Source of the DNA: Lentisphaeraceae bacterium
Lineage (GTDB): Bacteria > Verrucomicrobiota > Kiritimatiellia > RFP12 > DVOR01
DNA length: 64,000 nt
Reading direction: 5' to 3'
NCBI GenBank assembly: GCA_004555175.1
Contig: SFJE01000011.1
Coordinates: forward strand, 1-64,000
Positions 25,778 through 35,800 of this stretch are shown here, one piece after another (the first letter of the stretch is position 1; every line of letters begins with the position of its first letter). The notes beneath the pieces are model-generated. The model searched no databases. It was not told the origin of the DNA and was given only the letters and a program-made list of their open reading frames with translations. The translations under genes were made by a program, and so were the position numbers.

Positions 25778-26557
25778 ATGCGGATTTTGATGGTTGGCGA
25801 TATTGTCGGCTCGCCTGGGCGGACGTGTTTTAAGCGCGTGGCCCAGGCGCTCTTGGCTTCGGGCGAGGTGCACGGGATTATCGCGAATGCGGAGAATGCG
25901 GCGGCGGGGAATGGGCTGACCTTGGCCTTGGCGCGCGAGTTGCTGGAGGCCGGGGCCACGCTGATTACGCTGGGCGACCACACCTGGGGGCAGAAGGGCT
26001 TTGAGGCCGAGATTGGCCAAGAGAAGCGGATTGTCCGCCCGGCGAACTATCCCGAGGGGGTGCCCGGGGCAATGACGGCGGTGGCGGAGACGGCGTTGGG
26101 GCCGATTGGCGTGGTGCAGGTGCTCGGGCAGGTCTTTATGGCCTCGTGCGACAATCCCTTCCACGCGGTCAACCGAGCGCTGAAGCAACTGCCGGCGAAT
26201 ATCCCGGTCTTTGTGGATGTGCACGCCGAGGCGACCTCCGAGAAGATTGCCCTGGGCTACTGGCTCGATGGGCGCGTGACGGCGGTCTGCGGCACGCATA
26301 CCCATGTGCAGACGAGTGATGCGACGCTCCTGCCCGGTGGCACGGCCTATATCACGGATTTGGGGATGACCGGCCCGGTGACTTCGGTGATTGGGCGCGA
26401 AATTGCACCGGTGCTGAAGAAGTTTACCACCGGGATCTCGGCGCGCTTTGAGGTGGCCGGGGGCGCGTTGAAGCTCGAGGGGGCCATCATCGAGGTGCCG
26501 AACGGCAAGCGTCTGCCCACCGCCATTCGTTCAGTCCGCTACACCTTTGATAACTGA
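25778..26557 (+). CDS. YmdB-family metallophosphoesterase (TIGR00282)
   Basis: A 259-residue binuclear-metal phosphoesterase. Metal-binding motifs are GDIVGSPGR at the N terminus, NAENAAAGNG near 38, GDHTWGQ near 67, HAEATSEK near 149 and GTHTHVQT near 171, in the order and spacing of YmdB. Bacillus YmdB hydrolyses 2',3'-cyclic nucleotides and affects biofilm and motility decisions. A similar activity is likely here but its role is unknown. The ATG is preceded by AAAGGAAGG. The stop overlaps the next gene by 11 bases, so the two are probably co-translated. In many genomes the gene is next to rny (RNase Y), but not here. Confidence 0.9.
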   Translation: MRILMVGDIVGSPGRTCFKRVAQALLASGEVHGIIANAENAAAGNGLTLALARELLEAGATLITLGDHTWGQKGFEAEIGQEKRIVRPANYPEGVPGAMTAVAETALGPIGVVQVLGQVFMASCDNPFHAVNRALKQLPANIPVFVDVHAEATSEKIALGYWLDGRVTAVCGTHTHVQTSDATLLPGGTAYITDLGMTGPVTSVIGREIAPVLKKFTTGISARFEVAGGALKLEGAIIEVPNGKRLPTAIRSVRYTFDN

Positions 26558-29099
26558 TTTCTCCGTGCGCGAACCGGCCGCCTCCGCCCCAACGCCTTCC
26601 GCCAAGCAGTTGGCGGAAGCCTTGCGTACAACGCCCGATTGGGCGCTGGAGGCAATGGCCGCTACCTTGCGTGGGGCGGACTTTATGGCGAAGGACTTCG
26701 CCGCTGCGATTGAGGCTGAGCGCAATCAGCGGCTCTTTGCAGCGAACGAGGGGGAAGAGACGTGGTATGCGCATTATCCCTTCGTGCAGCGGGCGAAGGC
26801 GCGCGACTTGACCTTGCCGGGCACCTGGGTGCCGGTCGAGGCCAAGACGGTAGAGGCCGTCTTCCAGCAGGGTGGGGACCTCTCGCGCGTCTTTGCGCGG
26901 TATGAGCCGCGCGCGGGGCAGGTGAAGATGGCCCTGGCGGTGGCCGAGGCGCTAAATTGCCATCAGCATCTCTTGGCGGAAGCCGGGACTGGCGTGGGCA
27001 AGAGCTTGGCCTACTTGGTGCCGTGCGCGCTGTGGGCGTGCCAGAATAATCTGCCGATTGTGATTTCCACGAACACACGCAATCTGCAGACGCAACTGTT
27101 GGCGAAGGACTTGCCGTTGGTGCAGCGGATTGTGGCTACGCATCTGCCCGAGGGGGTGGCGTTGCGGGCAGTGGTGCTCAAGGGGCGGGCGAACTACCTT
27201 TGCCTGAAGCGCTTTGGAGCGTGCCTCGCGGGCGGCTTTGAGCGCTTCAACACGGCCGAAGCGGTGCAATTTGCCGAGTTGGTGGCCTGGGCAGCCCGAA
27301 CGCAGGATGGGGACTTGGATAGTTTCCGGCCGATTTATGCGCAGGGCGACATGACCTTTGTGCGGAGTTTTGGGTGCCGGGCGGATGAATGCACCGGTAG
27401 CAAGTGCCCGCACTACCGCCGCTGTTTCTTGATGCAGGCGCGCCAAGCGGCCCTGCAGGCGCACCTGGTCATTGCCAATCACGCGCTGGTCTTTGCCGAG
27501 TTGAGCAAACCTGGAACGCTCCTGCCGCCGCACGCCCAGATTGTCTTTGACGAAGCACACAATCTGGAGAACGCGGCCACGCAATTCCTCTCGGCTGAAC
27601 TCTCGGCCCACACGCTTTACGACCTTTGCCAACGCTTTGCGCCCAGTAAGGGCCGCGAGGCCGGGAGTCTCTATCAGCAGCTGCGCAAGGACTTTATCGA
27701 GGACGAACTCAACACGCCTGCGCGGAAGGTGGAGTTGACCGCTCACCTGGCCGAATTGCGCAAGTGTGGCGTGGAGCTCTCCAAGGTGGGCGCCGAACTC
27801 TTCGAGAGCCTCTGCGAGGTGATGGCCGGCACGCCTGAGAGTGCCGTGCGCTATCGCGCTGTGCCGGATAAGAGCCTGCCGCCGCTACCAGATGGGTCGG
27901 CGCAATTCCGCCGCGAAATCTGCCTAAATGGGCGCGTCTTCCAACCGGCTGAGACGGTGATGGACGAGCGGGCGCTGTGTGAGCGCGTGACGGCAATCAA
28001 GCGATGCCTGGGGGAGACCGCGCGTCAGCTTGACAGCTTTCTCGCCGAAATCTCCCAGACGGTTCAGCCAGCGGGCGACCGCGAGAACCGGTGGGAGGAT
28101 CTGGAAGCGGCGATCGAGAACGCCAAAGGCTCGCTGGCCGAGTTCGGCAATATTCTTGAAGCGATTGTGCAGGGACAAGACAGTGGCATGGTCTATTGGA
28201 TGAGCCGCTCATCCACGCACGAAAAGATGGTCTCTCTGACCGCAGCACCGCTGGACATTGCCCGGCAGTTGGAGAAGTTGCTCTATGCCTCCAAGCAGAC
28301 GCTCGTCTTCTCCTCGGCCACGCTCCGCATTCACAACACCTTTGAGTACCTTCGCCGCCGCCTGGGACTGAACTTCATTGAGCCGCAGACGCGGGTGCGC
28401 GAGTTCGTGGCCGAGAGTCCCTTCGATTATCCTCAACAGTGCTGTGTGGCGGTGCCGGACTTCCTGCCGGAGGTTATCCACGGCGAAGCCTATGCCCTTG
28501 AGTTCTCTCGCTTGATGTATCAACTCTTCGTGGCGGCCCAGGGGCGGTCCCTGGCGCTCTTTACCTCCTACGAGATGATGAGTGCGTGCGCCAAGCTGCT
28601 GGAGCCGCACTTGAAGGCTAAGGGCATCGACCTGTTGGTTCAGTCGCCCAGCCTCGGACGCGATGCAATGACTGAGGCCTTTCGGGCGCAATCCCGGCCG
28701 ACCGTTCTCTTCGGCACGCAGAGCTTCTGGGAGGGCGTGGATGTGGTGGGCGATGCGCTCAGTTGCGTGGTCATCGCGCGCCTGCCCTTCGAGAGCGTGG
28801 CCGATCCGCTCCTCAAAGCGCGCTGCGAGAAGATTGAGAGCGAGGGCCGATCCTCCTTCATCGAGCTCTCGGTGCCGCAGGCGGTTATCCGCTTCCGCCA
28901 GGGCTTTGGACGCCTTATTCGCAGCCGCTCCGATCGCGGCATGGTGGTGGTGGCCGATTCGCGCATCGTGCGCAAAAACTACGGCCGCAGTTTCGCAGAC
29001 TCGCTTCCCGCCCCCGTTGAGGTCTTTATGACGCGCGCTCAGGTGGTGGGGCGCTTTCGGAAGCTTCTGGGGTCTCAGTCGCCCCGCCGCGAAGTTTAA
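26547..29099 (+). CDS. DinG/Rad3-like superfamily 2 DNA helicase
   Basis: About 850 residues of the XPD/DinG helicase class. Motif I is AEAGTGVGKSLAYLVP near 145. Cysteines at about 280-295 (CRADECTGSKCPHYRRC) are the candidate Fe-S cluster ligands. The DEAH box is FDEAHNLENAA near 333, motif V is FWEGVDVVGDALSCVVI near 729, and motif VI is QGFGRLIRSRSD near 790. Such 5'-3' helicases unwind D-loops, R-loops and DNA-RNA hybrids. The start is uncertain: TTG at 26547 overlaps the YmdB gene, GTG at 26565 is an alternative, and neither has a clear ribosome site, so translation may depend on the upstream gene. The 3' end overlaps the opposing LysE gene by 74 bases. There is no N-terminal exonuclease domain as in Bacillus DinG. 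Confidence 0.88.
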   Translation: MITDFSVREPAASAPTPSAKQLAEALRTTPDWALEAMAATLRGADFMAKDFAAAIEAERNQRLFAANEGEETWYAHYPFVQRAKARDLTLPGTWVPVEAKTVEAVFQQGGDLSRVFARYEPRAGQVKMALAVAEALNCHQHLLAEAGTGVGKSLAYLVPCALWACQNNLPIVISTNTRNLQTQLLAKDLPLVQRIVATHLPEGVALRAVVLKGRANYLCLKRFGACLAGGFERFNTAEAVQFAELVAWAARTQDGDLDSFRPIYAQGDMTFVRSFGCRADECTGSKCPHYRRCFLMQARQAALQAHLVIANHALVFAELSKPGTLLPPHAQIVFDEAHNLENAATQFLSAELSAHTLYDLCQRFAPSKGREAGSLYQQLRKDFIEDELNTPARKVELTAHLAELRKCGVELSKVGAELFESLCEVMAGTPESAVRYRAVPDKSLPPLPDGSAQFRREICLNGRVFQPAETVMDERALCERVTAIKRCLGETARQLDSFLAEISQTVQPAGDRENRWEDLEAAIENAKGSLAEFGNILEAIVQGQDSGMVYWMSRSSTHEKMVSLTAAPLDIARQLEKLLYASKQTLVFSSATLRIHNTFEYLRRRLGLNFIEPQTRVREFVAESPFDYPQQCCVAVPDFLPEVIHGEAYALEFSRLMYQLFVAAQGRSLALFTSYEMMSACAKLLEPHLKAKGIDLLVQSPSLGRDAMTEAFRAQSRPTVLFGTQSFWEGVDVVGDALSCVVIARLPFESVADPLLKARCEKIESEGRSSFIELSVPQAVIRFRQGFGRLIRSRSDRGMVVVADSRIVRKNYGRSFADSLPAPVEVFMTRAQVVGRFRKLLGSQSPRREV

Positions 29100-29691
29100 G
29101 GAGAATCCAGCTGGCAATCATCGCAACGGCCACCGCCGTCGTGCGGTTGACCCACGGTGCGGCCTCGGGGAAGCGCTCCAGGAATTGCGCGAGTACGCCG
29201 CCGGCCAGGGCGAAGGCGCCCATCACCGTGAAGGCGCAGAGGGCAAAGAGCGCGCCGAGCAGGAAGAGGCCGGCGCGGCGGTTGCGGCAACCCTCCGGCA
29301 GAAAACGCGGCAGGAAGGCAATAAAGAAGAGGATGACCTTGGGGTTTGAGAGGTTGAGGAGGATCCCTTTGAGGTAGAAGCTTGCGAGCGTCCCGGCTTC
29401 GGCCTGTGCGCTGGCCAAGCCGCTCCCCCACATCTGCCACGCCACATAGAAGAGGTAGCCGGCGCCGAGTGCCGAGATGAGCGTGCCTGCGCGCGGAAAG
29501 CGGTTGAGCACCTCGGCCACGCCCAGGACCGCCAGGGTAATATGAACACAAAGCCCGGAGATGAGCCCCAGGGTGACCGCCATCCCAGCCGGAAAGCCAT
29601 ACGCGGCCGACTGCGTCAGCACGAAACAGTTGTCCGGCCCCGGCGCCAAGGCCAAGAGCAACGAGGCAAGGAGGTAAGCGAAGAGTCTCAT
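29026..29691 (-). CDS. LysE/RhtB-family amino-acid exporter
   Basis: A 221-residue membrane protein with about six helices. It begins MRLFAYLLASLLLALAPGPD, whose PGPD in the first helix is the hallmark of LysE/RhtB exporters (PGP motif). NPKVILFFIAFLP near 115 is the second family signature. It probably exports amino acids or related solutes; the substrate is not predictable. Its ATG overlaps the maf stop (ATGA at 29688-29691), so it is translationally coupled to maf. The C-terminal 25 codons overlap the end of the opposing helicase gene. Confidence 0.88.
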   Translation of the reverse strand: MRLFAYLLASLLLALAPGPDNCFVLTQSAAYGFPAGMAVTLGLISGLCVHITLAVLGVAEVLNRFPRAGTLISALGAGYLFYVAWQMWGSGLASAQAEAGTLASFYLKGILLNLSNPKVILFFIAFLPRFLPEGCRNRRAGLFLLGALFALCAFTVMGAFALAGGVLAQFLERFPEAAPWVNRTTAVAVAMIASWILLKLRGGATETPEASESAPPPERAS

Positions 29692-30299
29692 CGGGCGGAA
29701 CGCTTGAAGTGGGCGTTGAACCAATCGGCCACAACATCGCGCGGCAGCCCCATCACGTTGGTATAGGAGCCCACGCGCTCGGCGATGAGCAGTTCGCCCA
29801 GGGCATTAATGTCGTAAGCGCCGGCACGGTCGAAGGGCTGGACGCGGTCGAGATACTCCTGCGCCACCAGTGCACCATAATCCTTGAAGCGTAATGAGGT
29901 GACCTCAATCCGCAGACTGGGCTCCAAGGCGTGCGGTGTCATCAGCGCCACGGCGGTGTAGACGGTCTGGCGCTTGCCGGCATAGGATAAAAGCCAGGCC
30001 TGCGCTTGGGCATAATCCTTGGGCTTGCCGAGGATTTGCCCCTGAAAGGCAACCACGGTGTCTGCCGCAATGATGGCCGCACCAGGATAGCGCTTGCGCA
30101 CGGAGAGGGCCTTCTGCCGCGCATTCTCGCCGACAGTCGCGGCTGGGTCATCGGCAATTGCGTGCTCGGCACAGTGCGGCAGGTGCACCTCGAAGGGGAT
30201 TCCCAAATCGCGCAAAATCAACGCCCGGCGTGGCGAGGCGGAGGCCAAAATCAACCGCGTACCGCCGGTGGCTGGAGGGGTGGGGTGGGGCGCGGGCAT
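29688..30299 (-). CDS. maf: Maf-like nucleoside triphosphate pyrophosphatase
   Basis: A 203-residue Maf/YhdE-type house-cleaning NTP pyrophosphatase. It has the substrate loop LILASASPRR near residue 16, followed by AADTVV near 81 and GKPKDYAQAQAWL near 92. The segment FDRAGAYDINALGELLIAERVGSYTNVMGLP near the C terminus is the family's conserved end. Maf proteins hydrolyse dTTP, UTP or modified nucleotides and can arrest septation when overproduced. It sits between a PatB-like lyase and LysE in a long leftward gene run. Confidence 0.93.
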   Translation of the reverse strand: MPAPHPTPPATGGTRLILASASPRRALILRDLGIPFEVHLPHCAEHAIADDPAATVGENARQKALSVRKRYPGAAIIAADTVVAFQGQILGKPKDYAQAQAWLLSYAGKRQTVYTAVALMTPHALEPSLRIEVTSLRFKDYGALVAQEYLDRVQPFDRAGAYDINALGELLIAERVGSYTNVMGLPRDVVADWFNAHFKRSAR

Positions 30300-30317
30300 G
30301 AAGGTCCTTTCGGCGAC

Positions 30318-31487
30318 TTAGGCGCGCAGGGCGCCAATTGCCTCGTCCATCCGCTCAAGAGCCCGCCGCAGGGTGTCGCGCTGCGTGGCGATGTTTAGGC
30401 GAATCCACCCCGGTGCGCCAAAGATGGCACCCTCGTGAATGGCCACGCCGTAGCGCAGGAAGTGGGACTTGAGGGTCTCTCCAGGCTTGAGTTTGGGCAA
30501 GAGCGAGGTGCCATCGAGGAAGGCCAGGTAGGTGGCGTCAAGGCGGCAGAGGGGGAGCTTCCACTGGGCGGCGGCGGCCTCGAGGAGCGCGCGGTTCTTG
30601 CGCAGATAGGCCAACATCCCCAGGCGCCACGGCTCGCCATAGCGATAGGCCGCCTCGGCACCGACCCAGCCAAAGAGATTGACAGCCGGGACAATCTGGT
30701 CGTAATCGCGCGTGAAGTGGGCGCGCAATTGCGGATCGGGGATAATGGCGAAGGCGCAGCCCAGACCAGGGATATTGAAGGTCTTGCTCGGGGCAACAAA
30801 GGCCATCAGGCGGTTGAGCTCGGCATCGTCCTCGGCCAGAGCCATCATCGGCGTGTAGGTGTAGGGCGCGTCGAGGACCAAGCCACCGTGGATTTCGTCG
30901 GAGGCGACCAGAAGGTCGTTCTGCTTGGCCACATCCAGCACGGCGCGCAGTTCTTCGGGCGACCAGAGGTGCCCGAGCGGGTTCTCTGGATTGCAGAAGA
31001 GCCAACCGCCGGCACCGGCGGCCTGGGCCGGATCGAAGTTTGCTAAGGGCGCACCCTGGAAGGCCAGGTCAATCCGCCGTTCGCGGACATGCTGGAGCTC
31101 GGCGGCAGACATAAAGTGGTGGTAGACCGGCTCGCCAATCAGCACATCACTCCGTTCTGGACGGAGCTCGCGCAAGAGTTTGCAGAAGAGATTGAGCGAG
31201 GTGACCACGCCCGGCTGGGGCACCACCCACGCGGGATCAATCTCCCAGTGGTAGTGCTCGCGGTGGTAGGCAACCATCGCCTCGATGGCCGCCTCGGAGT
31301 CGCGGGCATAGCCATAGCAGCCCTCCTGCGCGCGGCGGGTCAGCGCCTGCACCACCTCGTCGCAGGCACGGAAGTCCATATCGGCAATCCACAGGGGGAT
31401 GACCTCCGGGCCGTACTGGGTCCACTTAATACTATCGCTCTGGGCGCGATCGAGGGGGGTATCAAAAAAGGCTTCGTCGTAACGCAT
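30318..31487 (-). CDS. MalY/PatB-family PLP-dependent cystathionine beta-lyase
   Basis: A 389-residue fold type I aminotransferase-like enzyme. The PLP-binding Lys is in APSKTFNIPGLGCA near residue 235. The cofactor Asp is in VASDEIHGGLV near 197. The N terminus (RYDEAFFDTPLDRAQSDSIKW ... IPLWIADMDF) is that of MalY/PatB rather than of true aminotransferases. Family members cleave cystathionine or cysteine C-S bonds to give pyruvate, ammonia and a thiol. The start at 31487 has GGAG six bases upstream; an in-frame TTG at 31499 is less likely. It begins 15 bp after the murD stop. Confidence 0.9.
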   Translation of the reverse strand: MRYDEAFFDTPLDRAQSDSIKWTQYGPEVIPLWIADMDFRACDEVVQALTRRAQEGCYGYARDSEAAIEAMVAYHREHYHWEIDPAWVVPQPGVVTSLNLFCKLLRELRPERSDVLIGEPVYHHFMSAAELQHVRERRIDLAFQGAPLANFDPAQAAGAGGWLFCNPENPLGHLWSPEELRAVLDVAKQNDLLVASDEIHGGLVLDAPYTYTPMMALAEDDAELNRLMAFVAPSKTFNIPGLGCAFAIIPDPQLRAHFTRDYDQIVPAVNLFGWVGAEAAYRYGEPWRLGMLAYLRKNRALLEAAAAQWKLPLCRLDATYLAFLDGTSLLPKLKPGETLKSHFLRYGVAIHEGAIFGAPGWIRLNIATQRDTLRRALERMDEAIGALRA

Positions 31488-31502
31488 TCCATTCTCCAAC
31501 GA

Positions 31503-32831
31503 TTAATCAGGCAGGTTGGCCATCTGTTTTGCAAAGTCGTCCCCGCGCGCGCCCATCCCGGGATACTGATCGAAAGAGGCGGCACCGGGGGAGAGGAGGA
31601 TTGTCTCGCCCGGCTGTGCCTCGGCGAAGGCCCGTGCCACGGCGGTGGCCATATCGCCACACTTTTCGCATGGCAGAATCGGCCGCCAGGCTGCCTCCAA
31701 GGCATCTTGCGCTTGGCCGATGAGGTAGGCCTTAAGGGCGCAATCCTCGAGTTCTTCATCTAGGAAGTCGAGGTCGTCCTCCTTCAAGAGCCCGCCGGCA
31801 ATCAGGCGAACCCCTTGGCCAACCATCTTAAGGGCGGCTTGGGTGGCGGTCAGGCTGGTGGCCTTGGAGTCGTCAATAAAGGTGACACCGCGCTTTTGGC
31901 CCAGGCGCTGGAAGCGGTGTGGCAGGGGCTGGTAGGCGGCAAATCCGGCGGCAATCTGCTCGGGCGTCAACCCGAGTTGAGCCAACATTCCAGCAATGAG
32001 CGAAGCGGCCTGCCCCAAGATGGGGTTGTCAAAGACCCCCGAGAGGGCAATCTTGGTCTCCCCGTGAACGATGGTTCCGCGCGTGTAGCGCCAATCCACC
32101 CAGGCCTCTCGCCCGAAGCGCAGGAGCGGCACGCCAGGCGGAATCCCTAAGGGCGAGAGGCCCCACGGCAGGAACGCCGCCACGCTCGGCCCGGGCCGCA
32201 TCGCCTGAAAGATCTTCCGCTTGAGGGCGGTATAGGCCTCCATCGTGCCGTGACGATCCAGATGGTCGGGCTGGATATTCAGAATGGCGGCGATGCGCGG
32301 GGAGAAGGTGCGGGTGTGCTCAAGCTGGAAGGAGGAGACCTCCGTGACGGCAATAATGCCCGCCCCAAAGTCCGGGCACTCCAAGAGCCGCTCGCAGAGG
32401 GGAATCCCATAATTCCCGGCAGTGACAGCCGGCCGCCCGGCCAGGTTTAGCGTGTCGGTCAGGCACTTGATGACCGAGCTCTTCCCCTTGCTTCCCGTGA
32501 CGGCAATGGTCTCGCCACGCCAGTAGACCGAGGCCAACTCCAGCTCGGAGATAATGGCCAGACCGCGATCGCGCGCCGTGATGAGCCAAGGGTGGGTTAG
32601 GGGAATGGAGGGCGAGACGATGACCAGGTCAAAGTTCCCATCGGGCAGGTGCTCGCGCTGGGCACGGATGCAAGAGATTCCCTCCGAGCCGAAGGCGGCC
32701 AGGGCCTCGGGCTTCCAGTTCTCGTCGGCCACAGCGGCGCGCCCGTGCAGTTCCAAGATGACGCGGGCGGCGGCCAGGCCGCTTCGGCCGGCACCGAGGA
32801 TCAGGGCATTGCGTCTATCGTATCGGGCCAT
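31503..32831 (-). CDS. murD: UDP-N-acetylmuramoyl-L-alanine--D-glutamate ligase
   Basis: A 442-residue Mur ligase that adds D-glutamate to UDP-MurNAc-L-Ala in the cytoplasm. It has an N-terminal Rossmann domain (ALILGAGRSGLAAARV), an ATP loop AVTGSKGKSSVIKCL near 109 (usually GTNGKST in this family), then EVSSFQLEH near 157 and LNIQPDHLDRHGT near 178. The C-terminal segment VTFIDDSKATSLTATQAAL is typical of MurD. It lies outside a dcw cluster. AAAGGAGG precedes the ATG. It is embedded between a TPR membrane protein and a PLP enzyme in a leftward run. Confidence 0.93.
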   Translation of the reverse strand: MARYDRRNALILGAGRSGLAAARVILELHGRAAVADENWKPEALAAFGSEGISCIRAQREHLPDGNFDLVIVSPSIPLTHPWLITARDRGLAIISELELASVYWRGETIAVTGSKGKSSVIKCLTDTLNLAGRPAVTAGNYGIPLCERLLECPDFGAGIIAVTEVSSFQLEHTRTFSPRIAAILNIQPDHLDRHGTMEAYTALKRKIFQAMRPGPSVAAFLPWGLSPLGIPPGVPLLRFGREAWVDWRYTRGTIVHGETKIALSGVFDNPILGQAASLIAGMLAQLGLTPEQIAAGFAAYQPLPHRFQRLGQKRGVTFIDDSKATSLTATQAALKMVGQGVRLIAGGLLKEDDLDFLDEELEDCALKAYLIGQAQDALEAAWRPILPCEKCGDMATAVARAFAEAQPGETILLSPGAASFDQYPGMGARGDDFAKQMANLPD

Positions 32832-32846
32832 CAGCGGCCTCCTTTC

Positions 32847-35800
32847 TCACTTGAGCCCGGCAGCGGCGGCCGTGCGGTCAAACTCGGCCTGGGCGCCCTT
32901 GTCGAGCGAGTCATACTGCTTCTTGGCTTCGGCCAGGGCCACACGGGCCAGGTCGGGCAACTGATTAGCCAGGTGAATCCGCGCCTGAGTGATGAGGAAA
33001 CGCGGGTCCTTTGGCTGACCTTCGCGGAGCTGGGCATCGAGGGCGAAGGCGGCATCGAGCTCGCTCTGCGCTTCGCCCAAGCGCCCGAGTTCTAGGAGGG
33101 CGGCGGCGGCGGTTTCGCGGGCGACGGCCAGTTTGGGGGCCAACTCCGCCGCGCGTTGGGCGGCCGAGAGAGCGGCGGCCCACTTGCCCAGCCGGCGATA
33201 GGTCTCGGCCAGATCGTTAAAGGCCTCGGGGAGCGGCCGTTCGGCCTCGGGGGCAGTGGCCAGGGTGAGATAACTCTCAGCGCGCTTGAGGTCACCCTCG
33301 CCCAACGCCAAAGCGCCCATCACATAGTTAGCCAAAGGCATGGTGCGATCCTGATAGAGGAACTTGCGCGCGTGCTGCTCGGCGGAAGCCTTGTCGTTCA
33401 AGCGAATATCAATGGCCAGGACCGTTTCGCGCAGGGTGTAGACCTCCGGCTTGAGGGCGAGGGCGCGGAGGTAGGCAGCGCGGGCCTTGGGCAGGGCGCC
33501 ATCGCGTTCGGCCAACTGCGCCAGGATAATCTGCACAAAGTAGTTATCCTCGGTGCCGGCAGCGGTGATGAGCTTGGGGAGCGTGTTGGCGCGCAAGGCC
33601 TCAACCTCGTCCGATTGCATCTGCAAGGTGGCGAGCATCGCCAGCGCGTCGGCGTGCTTGGGATAGCGCGCCAGGAAGGCCTCCAAGGCAATTCGCGAGC
33701 CCACGGCATCGCCGGCGGAGGCCAGGTAGAGGGCGCGCTCGTAGGCCAGTTCCTCCTGCCCCCCAACCGCTTCGGCCTGCTCCAAGAGCGTCTTTGCCTC
33801 GGCCAGATTCCCCTCTAGGATGGTCATCCGCAGGAGTTGACGGAGGTATTCCAGGCTCTTATGCGGGCTGGTGGAGTGGGTGAGGAGCTCCTTATAGCGG
33901 GCGATCGCCTCCTGCCGCTTGCCGGGGGTGAGGGTATAAAGGGCGGCGACGGCCCCCTGCAACCCCACACGCGTCTCGTCATCAAGCATCTCCATCGCCA
34001 GGTCCAGACCGCTCAGGGCCGCGCCGGTCTGCCCACTCATCGCCCAGTTCCCGGCCAGCGCGCTGATGAGTTGGGGCGAGCGGATATAGCCATAGGTGCG
34101 CGCCAGGGCCCAGAGCTTATACTTTCGGCCGCTCAACTTCTTGAGCAGGGCGTTAAGCTCCTTCTCGCACCACACCTTCATCTCGGGGTGCAGCCCGCCA
34201 TTGACCAACTCAAAGATGTTGAAGAGGGCCGAAACATTCTCCGGATCCCAGACGTAGACTGCGCGGAAGCGGGCGTAGGCCTCTTCGGTCTTACCGGCGG
34301 CGGCCAGGAAGAAGGCGGTGTTATTGGCCACAAAGCCGGCTTGCCGGCGGGCGTAGCGGGCGAAGTCGGCTATTGGCCCAGGCAGTCCTTCCAGCGCTTC
34401 GTTGGAGAGATCGCCCAGCGGCTCGGTCACCTCGGCGAGCGTGACCGGCTGCGCGAGCGCTTGGGCCTGCGCCTCACGCGTGGCCGCCCCGGCATAGGTC
34501 CAGCGACGGGGGAGGGGAAGGCGGTCGCCCGTGAACCAGAGGTCGGGCAAGGAGAGGGTGGCAAAGCGCGTTTCACTGCCGCTATCGGCGCGAATCCAAT
34601 CCTGTATAAAGGGAATCATCCCGATGTCCAGGGCGCGATCGAGCCGCTCGCGTAGGTCCGGTTTCTCGGCAAAGGAGGGGGACTCGGCCAGGGCCTGACG
34701 CAGTTTGGCCATCGCCTGTGGCTGGTTATCCTGCGCGAGCGAGAAGAGGACAACCGGCTTCGCCGCCTCGGCAATCGCCACCGCCAGGTGCGGATCAAGA
34801 CCCCCATCGCCCAGCAACCACGCCTCCGGTCCCTCACATTCGGCCAGGACCGCCTTGGCTATCTCGTCAGGCAACTGCGCCACCTTTCGTGCGGCAAGCG
34901 CTTCGCGTTCGGCCATCACCATCATCACGCCTAACGCAACCACAAGCCCCAGGCGAACACCCCAAGCCAGGATGCCCCCCAAGGGCCGCACGCCCCGCCG
35001 CTCCTCGGCAGCCTCCGGCGGCACCTTGACACGAATGAGCAACACCGAAGCCCCCATCAAGAAGGCCACGGCAAAGGCCGTCATCGCCGCAAGTGCCACC
35101 GGTTGCGCCTCATGCCACTGACGGGCCAAAGTGACCGGCGCCACGCTAATCGGTAAGCACGCGCAAAGGGTCAACACCGCCGCCGAAAGATAGGTCCCCA
35201 ACCCCGCCAAAGTCCGCCGATTTGCGCCAATCTCCCGCCCCATCAGCACGCACAGGGCAAAGGGCACCACGCCAAAGAGCCCCACCAACAGCCACCCTTC
35301 GCGCAAATACTCCAGCACGCCAGCCACGCGCATCTGCGCAAAGGCCCAACCGCACCCCCAAATCTCGCCCCCTTGCGCCACCGCTGGTCCAATCGCTGCC
35401 GCCAACCCCACGACCGCGCCCGCCACCGCCGGCACAATCCACGCGCGCACCAATTGCTTCGATTGCGGCTTCTCATTTCCACACCACCATCCCACGGCCG
35501 TCGCGAGCAGCACGAAGGGCGCAGCCAACAGGAGCCAGGGCGCCTCGACGGCAATCAGTCCTGCGAGGAAGGCCGCCAAGGCCATCGCCCCGGTTTTGCC
35601 CGTCCGGGCGGTCCACGCCACCGCCTCGGCCGTTATCAGCAGAAGCAACAGATCAAAGAGTTGCCACTGGCAGTGACCAGAGGCTAGCACGATGGGGCCA
35701 GAGAGCACCATTGCCAATCCGGCAAAGGCGGTCCCAACATTGGCCGCCGGCGCCACGGCAAATTGCGAACGCGGCTCACTGACCATCAAGGTGAAGTAGG

